From NCBI GenBank assembly GCA_949825025.1, contig OX463786.1, positions 9,225,094-9,289,093 on the forward strand: DNA of 64,000 nucleotides. Reading direction: 5' to 3'. Every line of letters begins with the position of its first letter. Position 1 is the first letter of the stretch. The position numbers and the translations under genes were made by a program. Positions 1 to 10,891 of this stretch are shown here, one piece after another. The notes under the pieces were generated by a model that had not been told where the DNA came from, made no database searches, and was given only the letters and a program-made list of their open reading frames with translations. Origin of the DNA: Siphlonurus alternatus. Taxonomy: Eukaryota > Arthropoda > Insecta > Ephemeroptera > Siphlonuridae.

Positions 1-639
1 ATTTGACGAGTTATGATAGCTCTATGATATGATACCATTCATCTGTATACTTCATCTGCGAATTTTTGATACTTTTATTACATATTTAAACACGAACAGT
101 TATTAAAAATAAAGCTCTTTTTAAGTTAATAATTAGTCTGGTAGCATTTAATTAAGGAGTATGAACTCCTGTATGTTAAAAATAAGTAAATGAGGCAAAC
201 AGAAAATGAACTAAAATCAAGGAGGTTGAAATCAAGCCCTCAAACGTCGTTAAAATAAGCAATTTTCTAATGGATATTTCACGTACCGTCATTAATTGTA
301 ATACAGTATTATCATATGATAATAAAAACCCATTATTTAATCCAAATATTGGGTATAAGGTATAAATTTATTGAAAAAAAAAAACGTGGGTTATTCAGCG
401 AGGCTCGATCACAGACGTGGCTCGATGAATTTATTATTATGCCACCAGCGCCTCGCACAGAACGGGAAATTAGAGAAATATAACAAAAAATGTTAAAAGC
501 GCCAAAAGTTTTAAACCGTGTCACCCCAATAATAATAAGATTGAAATGAAATTAATTTTAAACACAATGTTTACGTAATATAATATAAAATCACGATATA
601 TGGCGGTCCAATTATCACCGTATTTAACACGTAATCCAA
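1..639. other. AT-rich stretch, no gene seen
   Basis: No convincing coding frame, RNA gene or recognisable repeat. Short open frames here are stop-poor by chance. An ATGGCGGC-type motif near 641 begins the next feature. Confidence 0.5.
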
Positions 640-890
640 GATGGCGGCGTAATTAAAAACCTTATCCAGGTGGGTGATTTGTCCACGAGACTTAGCCGCG
701 CGGTTAGTTGTCCGCGGGACTTTGGCCAACAGGCTTGGCCAAATGACTTTTGTCCAGACCGACTTATCCAAACCCTTGTCCAGCCTTATACTTGTCCGCG
801 CGGCTAAGTATTTAGGTTATCCAGACTAGAACGTGGACAAGTTATCCGCCGGCTAAATCTCACGGATAAGTCTTTTTGAATCCCCCTCAC
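640..890. repeat. GC-rich hairpin-forming element, probably a MITE
   Basis: This is a GC-rich island in AT-rich flanks. It has repeated GTCCNNG/TTATCC words and inverted CTTAGCCGCGCGG (about 690) and CCGCGCGGCTAAG (about 796), with GTCCACGAG near 680 mirrored by CGTGGAC near 833. The structure suggests a foldback DNA element. No second copy was recognised in the window, so the mobile origin is inference. Confidence 0.4.
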
Positions 891-1330
891 AATCACCATT
901 TTCATGATCATTATATGAATTATACAAATTATGTTGTAATGTTCACTCTTATAATTATGTAAAATTAAAATCTTACATTACAAATGAATAAATTTATCAT
1001 TTAATTTCAGTACTGTTAATAAGTAATTGTTATATATAGTTATGATTCGATTAATGAAAATGAATTAAAATTTAATATAGTCTGTAGAGAATTTAATATA
1101 TTTTATTAATCGATTGTTTTGTTATTTTTCTAAAACCAAATAATATTTATTATTTTCAAGCTATTACTTACAAAATAATAGTTTAAATTTTAAAATTAAA
1201 ATTATGTTTACAAAATTGAATTTCCGACCCTGAATAAGCTATATACATATCGACGCTATTTTCAAGAAAAATAACCATTTTTCACTAATCACATATGGTT
1301 GATTTATTCTTAGGCTAACACGGCCTAGAG
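891..1330. other. AT-rich stretch, nothing recognised
   Basis: Low-complexity A/T sequence with no open frame of note and no repeat shared with the rest of the window. Confidence 0.5.
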
Positions 1331-1331
1331 C

Positions 1332-1398
<67 letters not shown>
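1331..1398. repeat. (GA)n microsatellite
   Basis: Uninterrupted AG dinucleotide repeat of about 34 units. Dinucleotide arrays of this kind recur at 3.2, 6.9, 15.8 and 16.6 kb, so they are a property of this genome rather than of one locus. Confidence 0.98.
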
Positions 1399-1401
<3 letters not shown>

Positions 1402-2391
1402 CGTTTATTAATCTGTGGATATTTAAAAATAAATTTATTAATTTTCTGAAATAAGTACCGAATTATTTTTTCAATCTAAAAATAAAAGTAATACCATATA
1501 TATTACCCATTTTTAATTAAAAATAAAAAAGTACCTTCCACATATTTTATATAAACTTTACTGTGATTCTTAAATTTATATCTTACACAAAGACCTATTA
1601 ACTTATACTACTCTTTGCACACACTATAATATGTGTTGTTTTATGTGTTAAGACTTTATATTCCATACATGTAAAGCTAGAGTACATTTAGTATTCTATC
1701 AGCAAAGTTGCTTTTGTATAAACTACCACAAAACAATAGCATCATTAAGAACAAAGTAACGTTGGTTTAGGAGATATTTTGGGCCATTTTGAGTTTTTAT
1801 AGAAAAAGTTATCACAGTATTTAATTTAATATATATAGATTATATATATACACTTATATACACTTGGAGAGAGCATAAACGGTACCTCTGCATATTGGCG
1901 TCATAAAGTTAGTGCGAACCTATAGTGGTAACTGCTGGAACTACGTGCGTCTGGCGAGGATTGCTGTATATGATTAACATTGTAAAATCATGTAAATGCT
2001 CTGTCAGCAGCCACAGCATAATTTAATAGAAATGACAACACCATAATTAGTTGTCAAATACTTTCGGACAAATATAAAAAAATATTTCAACTTCGTAAGT
2101 GATTTCCTTCCTAAAAATTTGATAATATTTGTTATTCTCCCCATGCTATAAATATTGCCGTATCCTCGATGCAAAGAGCAAAATTTTCAGACGTCAGCGC
2201 CATCTTTTGGTCCTTTATGTCCTCTATTACCAATCTACATATTTAGCTCGGTTTTTATCGTGTATGTTCGGGAATAGTTCGACCAATGAGATAATTCGTT
2301 AAAAACTGTCAAACAAGAAAACAAGATAAAAATCTAGTTGAATTTGACGCGCAGTCTATAACCAATACACCCACAGTATATTTTATTTTCA
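1399..2391. other. Unassigned intergenic DNA
   Basis: No gene seen. A moderately GC-rich patch at about 1870-1970 has no recognisable coding frame and no second copy in the window. Confidence 0.45.
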
Positions 2392-2652
2392 CTATCCCTA
2401 GTTGAAAAATTACATCTTCAACTCATCCTATACACGTCTAAACCTAATATTTTTAGCTCTAAAACACAACTTATTACCTCTTCGCTGAAAGTGAAGATGA
2501 AATGGAGACAATATTTTTAAAATTTTATTCTTAAGAAGAGGAAAAAATACGTAATCTCGTCTTTTTCCTCTAAAATGGTGCAAAATAGATGGGAATTGGA
2601 CAAAGAGAGCTTAATAGCGAATAAAAGTTGAAATTTATTTCAATTCGGGATA
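2392..2652. mobile_element. MITE family V, copy 1
   Basis: About 260 bp with terminal inverted repeats: left CCCTAGTTGAAAAATT, right end the reverse complement of CCCGAATTGAAATAAATT. The body carries CTCTTCGCTGAAAGTGA, GAAGAGGAAAAAA and AAATGGTGCAAAATA. Related copies lie at 10630-10891 and 16712-16960 (opposite orientation), 23820-24072 (same orientation) and 42705-42815 (fragment). It has no coding capacity. Superfamily not assigned. Confidence 0.75.
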
Positions 2653-2654
2653 GC

Positions 2655-2830
2655 GCTATAGCAATTCATTCCAGCATTTTCCTGGTTGAGACTAAGGATA
2701 CCATGGAAACCTCAGTCAGGAAAATGTCAGGATGGTTGACAATTGATGAAAAATGTCATAAATCATCTCCCGATCGCAAGAGTGGGTGTTCTTTAGCAAC
2801 TGCCTCTTATGAAAAGAGATAGGTATTGAA
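2655..2830 (+). mobile_element. SINE body fragment with shared central domain
   Basis: Contains ACCATGGAAACCTCAGTCAG at about 2699, the motif shared with the 5S-headed SINEs at 14.6, 21.0 and 56.1 kb. No polymerase III A/B box or 5S head is visible, so it is a head-less fragment. It lies directly beside MITE V copy 1. The 64-residue open frame across it is incidental. Confidence 0.55.
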
Positions 2831-3233
2831 AGTATATATATAATCAGTTTTTTTACTATAAAAATAATTATTTCAAATATCAGGCCCTGTTTATTATAAC
2901 GCTATATCATGATGGTATATAATATATAAAATATTGTTTCTATTTTAGTTAATAATAATGTTCGCATGTTATCCTCCCCCTTCGATTCCTTGCCAGGACA
3001 TTGATGAATGTATGTTTACTGTGTATAAGTCTACACTAGAGTTTATTTACATTTGACAAGGTCTGTAAACACGTGTATTGCCTTATCTCATAGTCTTATC
3101 AGATTGGATTTTTTTTTTAAATCGTTTTCTTGTAGAAAAATGTTTACGATAGTGATTTTGTAATTTAATAGTGTAACCAAAATCTAAAGTTACTAGAATG
3201 TATTTTAGTCCAGCGTTTATAATCCGTATTTTT
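2831..3233. other. AT-rich stretch, nothing recognised
   Basis: No open frame or shared repeat found. Confidence 0.5.
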
Positions 3234-3256
3234 GGAAAGAGAGAGAGAGACAGAGA

Positions 3257-3300
<44 letters not shown>

Positions 3301-3385
3301 GAAGAGAGAGATGAGAAGAGAGAGAAGATGAGAGAGAGAGAGAAGAGAGAGAGAGAGTGAAGAGAGAGAGTAGAGAGAGAGAAGA

Positions 3386-3416
<31 letters not shown>
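3234..3416. repeat. Interrupted (GA)n microsatellite
   Basis: About 180 bp of GA repeats broken by GAA, GTGA and GATGA variants, so older than the pure arrays. Confidence 0.97.
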
Positions 3417-3420
<4 letters not shown>

Positions 3421-4147
3421 CTTTGATTAATTTAGAATTCCACGAATTTTACATTTTATTAATTTATTAAAATATAGAAATAATAGCAGCGAAATTTAAA
3501 TGTTATCAAAGACCATTCTACAATTGAAACTCGGAGCAGCATGAGGGTTAATTACAATAGTGGCTTTATGATAGTCTAAAGACGGGTATTGAAATTTTAT
3601 TTAATAAAAATAAAATTAAATAAATTTAATAAAAACTGGGATTTTTTTTTTACGTTTCCTAAAATTTCATCTTCATCTCTTAGAACTGCAACTCTTGCTC
3701 AAATTAAGCTTTTGAGAAGTCTTGAGTTGTACTTTTAGAGCAAGATATTTTTCCTTTTATTGCCAAAAGATTTTGGCATCGATTCTAAAAGTTTACGCTT
3801 ATAAGAAGCACACACTAAATTTACACTTGACGTTTGGCTAGGTGAAAAATAATAAAGTTTGTGGTCTAAGCAAAATTTACATTTTCTTGTTTACTTTCTT
3901 TATGTTATATTGATTTGCAAGTTTGGGAAATTTACTGTGTGTTTTTGTAGGTCAGCAATAAAAATACTCCACGATTGATGATATAGTATATGGCTAGATA
4001 ATAAAATTCAAATCACAAAAAGAGTTTTATAAACAAGAAATTAATATTAAATGATATTTTTTTTTAAATGTAAAAATGAGTTTTTGGAGAGTTAATAAAA
4101 ATATGGAAAAATTGACATTGACTATAGAGGCCTTTTATATGCAATAA
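3417..4147. other. AT-rich stretch, nothing recognised
   Basis: No gene, RNA gene or repeat shared with the rest of the window was recognised. Confidence 0.5.
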
Positions 4148-4705
4148 AGTAATGGGGAATTCTCCTACATTTATTTTATTTTTTTTTTCAGATGCTCTAT
4201 GCCTTGAAACTAAATGTCTCAAAACAAAAAAGTTTCAATTTTCAAAATTGGAGACAAGGGAATTTTTTAAAAATCTTCCTTGTTTTGAATTTAGCGCCAA
4301 AACGTGACGTAGAAACTGCCTAGCAGGCGAATTTTTCCTTCAATAAATTTATATTTTCAATTATCACTATTAAAGTAAACTGATATTAGGGACAAAAACT
4401 ATTGATACTAGGGTAGAAAAACCCGCTGATTTCGATAGTGTTAATAAAATTTATAGCCAATGACTCCTTGACGTTCAAACTATGATATCAGGCAGTTGTT
4501 GTGTGTTAACTAGGGAGTTTCTACGTCACAATTTTCAGGTTTGCGCTCGGGTTACATACTTTGCCCCTATTCTAATAATCCCTTCAGAGTGCCCAAATTT
4601 CAGTTAAAAAAGTTGAAACTTAAGTCAAACTTATTGTTAATATGTACCCTATCATAATATAGTAGTTAAATTAAAATTTGAGTTGTAAGAGAATTCCCCC
4701 ATTTA
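4148..4705. mobile_element. Foldback element, about 560 bp
   Basis: Ends are inverted: AATGGGGAATTCTC near 4151 and GAGAATTCCCCCATT near 4690. A second inner inverted pair is CGTGACGTAGAAACT near 4305 and AGTTTCTACGTCAC near 4517. The arms are imperfect over most of their length. No open reading frame. It is probably a non-autonomous DNA transposon; no second copy was found here. Confidence 0.6.
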
Positions 4706-4856
4706 AAAATATAGTAAAATACATTGCAGGTTGTCCATTAAAAAACTCCCTATCTCATCTCATTCCTTGCACTGAAAAATTTTATAATCATGAACTTATG
4801 ATACATGCACCTATTGGTATGGATATGCAAATAATGTAACTCATAATTGACTGTTT

Positions 4857-5175
4857 TAAGGATTGACCTCAGTTAATTGATATCTCGGTATTGGCCTTCT
4901 TAAATACTACAAGATTTGCAGAGAACTTAGAACTCACCACCAATAGATGACATGTAAATTTTGAAGTGGATTGGTCTTATTAGTTTTGAGAAAACTGAGG
5001 TAGAAGTTTAACATTGACCTTATGGACGGAAACCGGAAATGGAGCTATTGTGAGGAAACCGCCCTCTTGAATCAACTCAAACCATAAGCGATTAAGTTTT
5101 AGAGCATTCTCGAATTTTTAAAATTTATTTCGCGTCTGACAAAAATTTCCTTTGACTCGCGTAGTAACTGAGGAC
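4857..5175 (+). mobile_element. Repeat family K, copy 1
   Basis: About 320 bp sharing long blocks with 37199-37560 (same strand), 49998-50348 and the split copy at 45612-46264 (opposite strand). Shared landmarks include GAACTTAGAACTCACCA, AAAACTGAGGTAGAAGTTTA and ACCGGAAATGGAGCT. The ends show weak inverted similarity around AATCTCAGTTA. No conserved coding frame across copies, so it is a non-coding mobile repeat. Confidence 0.75.
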
Positions 5176-5398
5176 AATCGTTAAGCATATATAAATTTTA
5201 CAGTACTATAAAAAATAATTATTCAATAATTAATCACAGTATCATTGGTCAAAAAAGCAAAATTTTCTGTTATATTTTTATCATGAGTTATGCATACATA
5301 ACAAGTCCAATATAAGTAAGAAAATTTCCACTTCTTGAAGTTTATGCAGTGAATATTTAACATATTATAACATGTTCTATACAAAATTACTATAATAA

Positions 5399-5888
5399 TA
5401 TTTTATGTTCTTGAAAAGGTGTTTAAATGGTAGATATTGTTTAAAGCCTCTGGATGTTATTGCTGTAGATGAAAGAGCAACTCATTTTGGTAGAGGTTGT
5501 AAGCAAGGTTTGTTGTTCATACCTCCTTTTGCAAATTCAGAGGCTCATCTTAAGTATTTTTATATTAGGGTTTGTCATTTGTGGAACAAACTGCCTCTAA
5601 ATATTAGATCTTTGAATGGTTCCTTGTTTTATTCAAGATTAAAAGTTTATTTGCTTAGTCATCAACTGTAAATAATGTACAAATTTATTTGACTGAACTG
5701 TGTTATACACGTGCTGTTTTATTTATATTCTTATTACAAGTTATTTTGTTATGTTTTCCTTTATTTTGTATTAATAATTGTTAAAAAGAGATACTATGCG
5801 TGACTCACCCGTTGCGTTTTGTTCTGTACATAGGACTGTTTTAGTATCACCGGCCAACTGTTATTTTATGTAACAATCGGGAAATATA
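5399..5888 (+). mobile_element. 5'-truncated non-LTR retrotransposon (LINE), 3' end
   Basis: The open frame running to 5671 encodes the extreme C-terminus of a LINE ORF2. The segment FYIRVCHLWNKLPLNIR followed by an F-[YS]-x-[KR]-L-K motif matches the 'SFFxRxxxLWNxLPxxIR...FKxxL' tail typical of Jockey/CR1/L2-type elements. About 215 bp of AT-rich 3' UTR follow and pass directly into a (TAAA)n tail. The reverse transcriptase and endonuclease domains are absent: the frame is closed by a stop at 5396, so only the last ~90 residues remain. This is a dead-on-arrival insertion. The clade is not resolved. Confidence 0.8.
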
Positions 5889-6079
<191 letters not shown>

Positions 6080-6199
6080 GCATAATAATATAGTGCGTTT
6101 ATCTTATTTAAAAACTAAGATCATGAATTTGTGCTTTTAGTGTAAAATAAAGAACCTTTCTTGAATGGATCTAAAATCCCAGTATAGTAATGAATTTTG

Positions 6200-6207
<8 letters not shown>

Positions 6208-6242
<35 letters not shown>
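6208..6242. repeat. (TA)n microsatellite
   Basis: Pure TA repeat preceded by TGTGTG. Confidence 0.97.
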
Positions 6243-6245
<3 letters not shown>

Positions 6246-6762
6246 CATTTTGAATTTGAAAACCTTCCCAAACAATTTTAATTCTGTATCACGTCTCTTC
6301 ACAATCATGTGTGGTTTATAACCAATTAACCATTATAAAAATATGGGGTGTATGCTTATACTTTCAAGCAAAAACTCAGTGGTGCTTTTATATGCGTAGT
6401 AGAAATATGCATGTATAAACATGTTTACTCTCCCCTATTTTTATATACAATGTTGAGTATTTCATATTAAAGATAACTGCATGCAAGATTAAATAATTAT
6501 ACACAAAAAATTACGATGTTATCATCATGAAGGTAACTAAATTATATATTTAATTATTTTTTATAAAAATCCTAAGGGTATAGTTAATTAGTAAAAGTAT
6601 CATGTTTAAAAACTTTTATAATTATAAAAAAAAAATCAGTAAATTTTAACAGCAAAGCTTTATAGTATGTTGTAGAAGAATACAGATCTGCTTTTGGAAG
6701 TAATGTTCTATAATCATAACAAAATATGCTGGAGAATGATGCAACATTGTATACGATGTATT
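6243..6762. other. AT-rich stretch, nothing recognised
   Basis: No gene or shared repeat seen. Confidence 0.5.
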
Positions 6763-6809
6763 ATTATTATTATTATTGTATTATTATTAATAATATTATT
6801 ATTATTATA
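6763..6809. repeat. (ATT)n microsatellite
   Basis: ATT trinucleotide repeats with a TAATAAT inversion in the middle. Confidence 0.95.
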
Positions 6810-6957
6810 CATAAGTTTGTTTTTTATATTTTTGAAAATCTACTTTTTTATGCATGTTTTTTTATTTTAACTTGTATTATATGAATTCCAAATTGTTTAA
6901 TATCGATAACATAGGACAGTATATAACAGTATATTCAGCGTTGCATATAAATTTATG

Positions 6958-6982
6958 CTCTCTCTCTCTCTCTCTCTCTCTT

Positions 6983-7072
<90 letters not shown>

Positions 7073-7088
7073 CTCTCTCTCTCTCTTT
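6958..7088. repeat. (CT)n microsatellite
   Basis: About 130 bp of CT repeats with TTCTC interruptions. It gives spurious Leu-Ser and Arg-Glu open frames on the two strands. Confidence 0.98.
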
Positions 7089-7455
7089 CTGTCACACATA
7101 TTTCATTAAACTCACAATTATCTAACATAAATACAAAAATGGTTTAAAAATTCAAATGTAATATTATTATATTTTCAAATTTTTACTGTTTTCTTCCAAT
7201 TTTTTTTTTTAAATTTTAAATACACATTTTATATTTTTAATTGCATCTGCATGTAATCTAATTTATCTAATTCTTGAACACCAAATATAAAGTTCGAAGG
7301 TGTTTTCAAACGTATGTAGAAAAATTATTTTTTTGGTACAATAGTAATGTAAAAGGAAGAGGAGAAATTATATCTCTGTCCCCCCCCTTATTTTAATGAG
7401 TGGGAAAAAAATATAATTAATGGTGGGGTTAAAGGAAAAATGCATGCAATGAATA

Positions 7456-7774
7456 ATGGAGTATCGACCTCAATTTTTTTATTGCAGAAATGAATAGAGG
7501 GTGCAAAGTTATGCTACTCTGTTTTTTTTTCAGATTTTTTAGAGCCCGGAAACTATTTTTTAAAAATTATTGAAAGTGCATAAAAAGTGCCGCCTCTTGC
7601 CGCCTCTCTTAATAAAAGATAGGACCCAAAAGGAACGTGGATTCGAACCCGACCTCGCCAAAACTTTTTAGCAATACTTCCCGGTCCCTAAAAAATCTGA
7701 AAATAGTCAGAGTAACATAAATTTTCATCCTCTATCCATTTCTGCTCTAAAAAATTTTGAGGTCGGTACTCCAT
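7456..7774. mobile_element. Foldback MITE family B, copy 1
   Basis: About 320 bp hairpin. The left end ATGGAGTATCGACCTCAA is mirrored by a right end reading TTGAGGTCGGTACTCCAT. Both arms carry TTATTGCAGAAATG and a run ending in GAGCCCGG. The loop here is unusual: it contains GGATTCGAACCC, which resembles a reversed tRNA B box, where other copies carry GTGACGTCAC. Five more copies start at 36257, 44626, 45838, 55481 and 63572. Confidence 0.85.
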
Positions 7775-7899
7775 ACTAGTTAATTATTCCTATAAAGAAT
7801 GGAATTTTTTTAACAAGGTTAATTTCTTATTTAATAACCAGGAAAATTACCTTTCTCAGAGAGATTTGATTTGTAGAGCACTGTGATATAAAATTTGAC

Positions 7900-8040
7900 G
7901 CAGTGGTATAATATGCACATTCGATTCGTAATTGGATGGTCGTGAGTTCGATCCCAGGCACCGCCAAACTTTTCACATGCGGTGGTTACTAAAGAACAAC
8001 CACTCTTACATCCGAGAATTGATTGATGACATCCTCCATC
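7900..8040 (+). mobile_element. tRNA-headed SINE, 5' part
   Basis: A polymerase III promoter layout is visible: an A box-like GCAGTGGTATAA at about 7910 and a B box-like GAGTTCGATCCC at about 7944, spaced as in a tRNA. The segment is followed by ACCGCCAAAC and then runs into the end of a G-family MITE. It has no acceptor-stem pairing or CCA context, so it is a SINE head rather than a tRNA gene. It differs from the tRNA-headed SINE at 28.7 kb. Confidence 0.65.
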
Positions 8041-8068
8041 ACCGTCGTCACCATCTGAATCTACCTTT
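8024..8068. mobile_element. MITE family G end fragment
   Basis: ATCACCGTCGTCACCATC followed by TGAATCTACCTTT is the end of a G element. It is placed back to back with G copy 1, so the junction at about 8066 is a near-perfect palindrome. Confidence 0.6.
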
Positions 8069-8667
8069 GGCAGATTCAGATGGTGACGACGGTGATGCGA
8101 TTTTGACGTAAAAGCTGTGAAATTCTATGCGGCGAGCAAATTCACAAGGTTGCGGCAGCGAAATCGCGTTAATAGACAATAATGGTTGCATTTTTTTATT
8201 TCATAATTAGAAAATATACATAAAATTATGCTTTTCTGATTTTTTTTCAGATTTTTTGGAGTGCGGGATCTAATTTTTAAAAAATATTTAAAATATCTGA
8301 ATTAGGGTGGTACATCTGATGGGACAACCGTGACGTCATCAATAGCCAATCACAGCAACCGTGATGTCATCAATTGCCAATCACAGCACGACAAATGACG
8401 TCACGGTTGTCCCATCAGTTGTACCACCCTAATTCAGAGATTTTAAATATTTTTTTAAAATTAGTTCCCGCACTCCAAAAAATCTGAAAAAAATTCAGAA
8501 AAGCATAATTTTAGGTGTACTTTCTAATTATGAAATAAAAAAATGCAACCATTATTGTCTATTGCAATGCTCTTTTTTTTTTAATGACAAATATGGCCAC
8601 TAACGGATGTCACAGCAAGTGCACATTATTCGCGTCGCATGATAAAAATCGCCATGTGAATCCATTT
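8066..8667 (+). mobile_element. MITE family G, copy 1, split by a C-family insertion
   Basis: The left part (8066-8172) and right part (8560-8667) together match intact G copies at 9923-10134 and 35002-35217. Landmarks are GCGATTTTGACGTAAAAGCT, ATCGCGTTAAT, ATATGGCCGCCAATGG-like and CGCCATGTGAATCCA. The ends resemble AAGGTGGATTCACATGG inverted repeats. The middle is occupied by element C. Confidence 0.8.
8175..8559. mobile_element. Foldback MITE family C nested in G
   Basis: A 385 bp near-perfect hairpin with ends GACAATAATGGTTGCA and its reverse complement, flanked by TA on both sides (8173-8174, 8560-8561). This agrees with Tc1/mariner-type TA target duplication. The loop holds TGACGTCA at 8331 and about 8396, TGATGTCA at 8362, and a direct repeat ending GCCAATCACAGCA twice. 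Arms share CAGATTTTTTGGAGTG-like words with family B, so B and C may be distantly related. Confidence 0.85.
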
Positions 8668-9108
8668 GTATCTTACACTGCGAGGTTTGCCTGTTTGATC
8701 CCACCTTGTAACGTTTGTTGACACAACGTGTTGAAACTCCCAGCATAAAAAGTACGGCTATCTCGATAAGTGGATTACATAAAATGGTTCACTAAATTTA
8801 AACCCAATTATACTTCGTCTAATCCTTTTAAATTACATTAACGTTATATATAGGAATATTTTAATTTTTTACTGTTTATTTTTCATGTTTTTTTTAGGTT
8901 ACTACATACAAGCATGTAAGAAAATAAATTAATATATAATAATGTTGTAACTCTAAAGTAACATAAATTTATAAAGGAAAGTAAATAATGTTTTTAATGA
9001 AATGTAATATTATATTTTTTTATATTATTAAATATTATATTTATTTTTATAATGCCAAAAAAATATAAATTTAAAATAATTTCTATGCGTATTATATTAT
9101 AATATATT
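8668..9108. other. AT-rich stretch, nothing recognised
   Basis: No gene seen; the region just left of the Hsp70 fragment has no visible inverted end for it. Confidence 0.5.
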
Positions 9109-9560
9109 TTATTTATTCTCCTTTACTTGCGCGCTAATGTAGGCGATATGAGCAAAAACTTGAAAAGTCTCCACAGTCACAGACTTGTTATCTTGAAGTT
9201 TGATGGCCAAAATGGCAGCTCCGTAAGGCGCGGTCTTGTTAGTATTGACTGACTTATTCAGCATCTTGCTTAAATTTTCTCTGAGGAGTTGTTGGATCTT
9301 GAGCACATGTAGATCCTCTGATTAGAATGAAATCCTTATAAGGTCCTCATTCTTTAATTTGGCATCATTGAGAGCCTCGTACAAGAGCTTAAGAATAGAA
9401 TTGAAGCGATCAACAGTGCCCCAAACTGATCACGGGTAATGTTGGTATATAATACGAAACTTCTTACCTAGTTGCAAGAACCGCGTACAAAAAGAGACCA
9501 AGTTAGTGCACCTCGCGATGCTCATTTGTGATGCCATAGTCTATCTTGCACTTGAAAATG
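9109..9560 (-). pseudogene. Hsp70-family fragment (pseudogene)
   Basis: Reading on the minus strand, the translation follows the end of the Hsp70 nucleotide-binding domain through several frames. It includes YTNITRDQF (family: YTSITRARF), LYEALNDAK (EKALRDAK), LKIQQLLRENLSKMLNKSVN (PKVQxLLxxxFNGKELNKSIN) and PYGAAILAI (AYGAAVQAA), then DNKSV (GDKS). There are at least two frame changes and an in-frame stop before SEDLHV, and the family's VGGSTRIP is destroyed. Most of the ~640-residue protein is missing. It is non-functional. Upstream lies a segment repeated at 61.7-62.15 kb, so the fragment sits in a repeated, possibly mobile, context. Confidence 0.75.
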
Positions 9561-9786
9561 AAACAAAGTGATTATTTTTAACTTTTCTCGGTAATAAATT
9601 AAGTAAAAAAATCTAAATTTTGAATTATCTACTGTATTTTTCAGTTTGGACCGACGTTCCGTAAAAGAATTTTCCCTAAAAACTTTTTTTCGGTAAAAAA
9701 ACGAATTAACGTTTATTTTTTACATTGGTTTGGATAGGACGGTGGGAACACCGAAAACTCAGCTGACTTGAAGCCTCTAGTTTAGA
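9109..9786 (-). mobile_element. Repeated element carrying the Hsp70 fragment, copy 1
   Basis: The segment 9500-9786 matches 61690-62152 on the opposite strand. Shared words include TTTCTCGGTAATAAATTAAG, GTTTGGACCGA and GGTTTGGATAGGA. The outer end here reads TAGAGGCTTCAAGT (minus strand). Copy 2 ends in the inverse, ACTTGAAGCCTCTA, suggesting terminal inverted repeats. The other end of this copy was not found, so the left boundary is only the limit of the Hsp70 match. Confidence 0.5.
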
Positions 9787-9922
9787 ATCAGGCTCACGTG
9801 GTTGATTAGATTTAAAATCAATTGTACACTCGAACAAAGATTTCTGTCCAATGTTGTCAGAAACATTCCTTTAAGATAGATAATACTGTTCATAATAATG
9901 TAACGATTATATTAAAATTGTT

Positions 9923-10134
9923 AAGGCGGATTCAGATGGCAAAAACGGCGATGCGACGCAATTTTGACGTAAAAGCTGTGAAATCCTATGCGGCGGCGAA
10001 TTCGCCGGTAATCGCGTTAATTACGATGCTATTTTTCTTTTAATCGCCCAATATGGCCGCCAATGGATGTTACAGCAAGTGCGCATTATTCGCGCCGCGT
10101 CGTATGGTAAAAATCGCCATATGAATCCACCTTT
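9923..10134 (+). mobile_element. MITE family G, copy 2 (most complete)
   Basis: About 212 bp, starting AAGGCGGATTCAGATGG and ending CCATATGAATCCACCTT, an imperfect inverted terminal pair. The interior is GC-rich with alternating GCGACGCGA words. A 73-residue open frame crosses it but is not conserved in other copies. Confidence 0.85.
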
Positions 10135-10499
10135 AGTACTATTAATTATATAGAATTTATATTAAAAAACATATAAAAATCTGAAGATAGCCAATTATAT
10201 ATACAAATCTAAAACAAAATTATGTTTGTCACATTTTGTCTTTTTGCATATTTTTTTTTAAACCTCTGCACGTACATTTAGGATTATGTGGTTAATCCAC
10301 CATATGAGGACATGTTTGAACTGCTGAACAGTTGCTGAGTGCATTGTTCATGGGCGCATGGAAGCCTCTTAAAACACAAATGTATGACAACGTGCGTAGA
10401 ACCATAATATATGCGTGGAGATCCACAAAGTTTATATATTATTATAAGAACTCATTGCTATTTATAAAACCTCATTCATTTTTTAAGTAAAAATTCTAG
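10135..10499. other. Unassigned intergenic DNA
   Basis: Nothing recognised. Confidence 0.45.
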
Positions 10500-10622
10500 A
10501 AAAAAAAGCTTAATAATAGTATTAATTGTATGTAACTCAGTTCCAACCGATAGGGCTTCATTTAGGGCCTTGGTTGGACTGTATTTGCACACAATTTAAT
10601 AATAAAAAAAAACTAAAAAAAA
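10500..10622 (+). mobile_element. Possible LINE 3' end
   Basis: TGTATGTAACTCAG, a TTGGTTGGACTGTATTTGCA segment, then AATAATAAA and an A-rich run resemble the 3' UTR and tail of CR1/L2-like LINEs. No ORF2 remnant is visible upstream, so this is tentative. Confidence 0.3.
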
Positions 10623-10629
10623 AAAATTG

Positions 10630-10891
10630 AGTTGAAATGAATATATTTTCTTCGCTATTAAACTCTTCTCTCGTCTTCTTTCCTTTTATTTTGCACCATT
10701 TTAGAGGAAATAAGACGAGATTCGTATTTTTTCCTTTTCTTGGGCATAAAATTTTAGAAATATTATTGTCTTCATTTCATCCTCACTTTGAGCGAAGAGG
10801 AAATAATATGTGTTTTAGAGGTCTAAAAATTTTAGTTTTTTTTTTTTTTTACGTGTAAAGGATGAAATGAAGCCAAAATTTTTCAACTAGG
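10630..10891. mobile_element. MITE family V, copy 2 (reverse orientation)
   Basis: Reverse complement of copy 1. It begins GAGTTGAAATGAATA and ends TTTTTCAACTAGGG; the inner landmarks TTTTGCACCATTTTAGAGG and TTTGAGCGAAGAGGAAATAA are present. Confidence 0.75.

Noticed and set aside
6854..7147. Leu-Ser and Arg-Glu repeat open frames on both strands
   Set aside because: They are produced by the (CT)n microsatellite; similar artefacts occur at 15774-15998 and 16452-16871.
7900..7960. tRNA gene
   Set aside because: A and B box-like motifs are present, but no acceptor stem pairing or proper 3' end; a SINE head explains it better. The same holds for 28860-28932 and 22410-22470.
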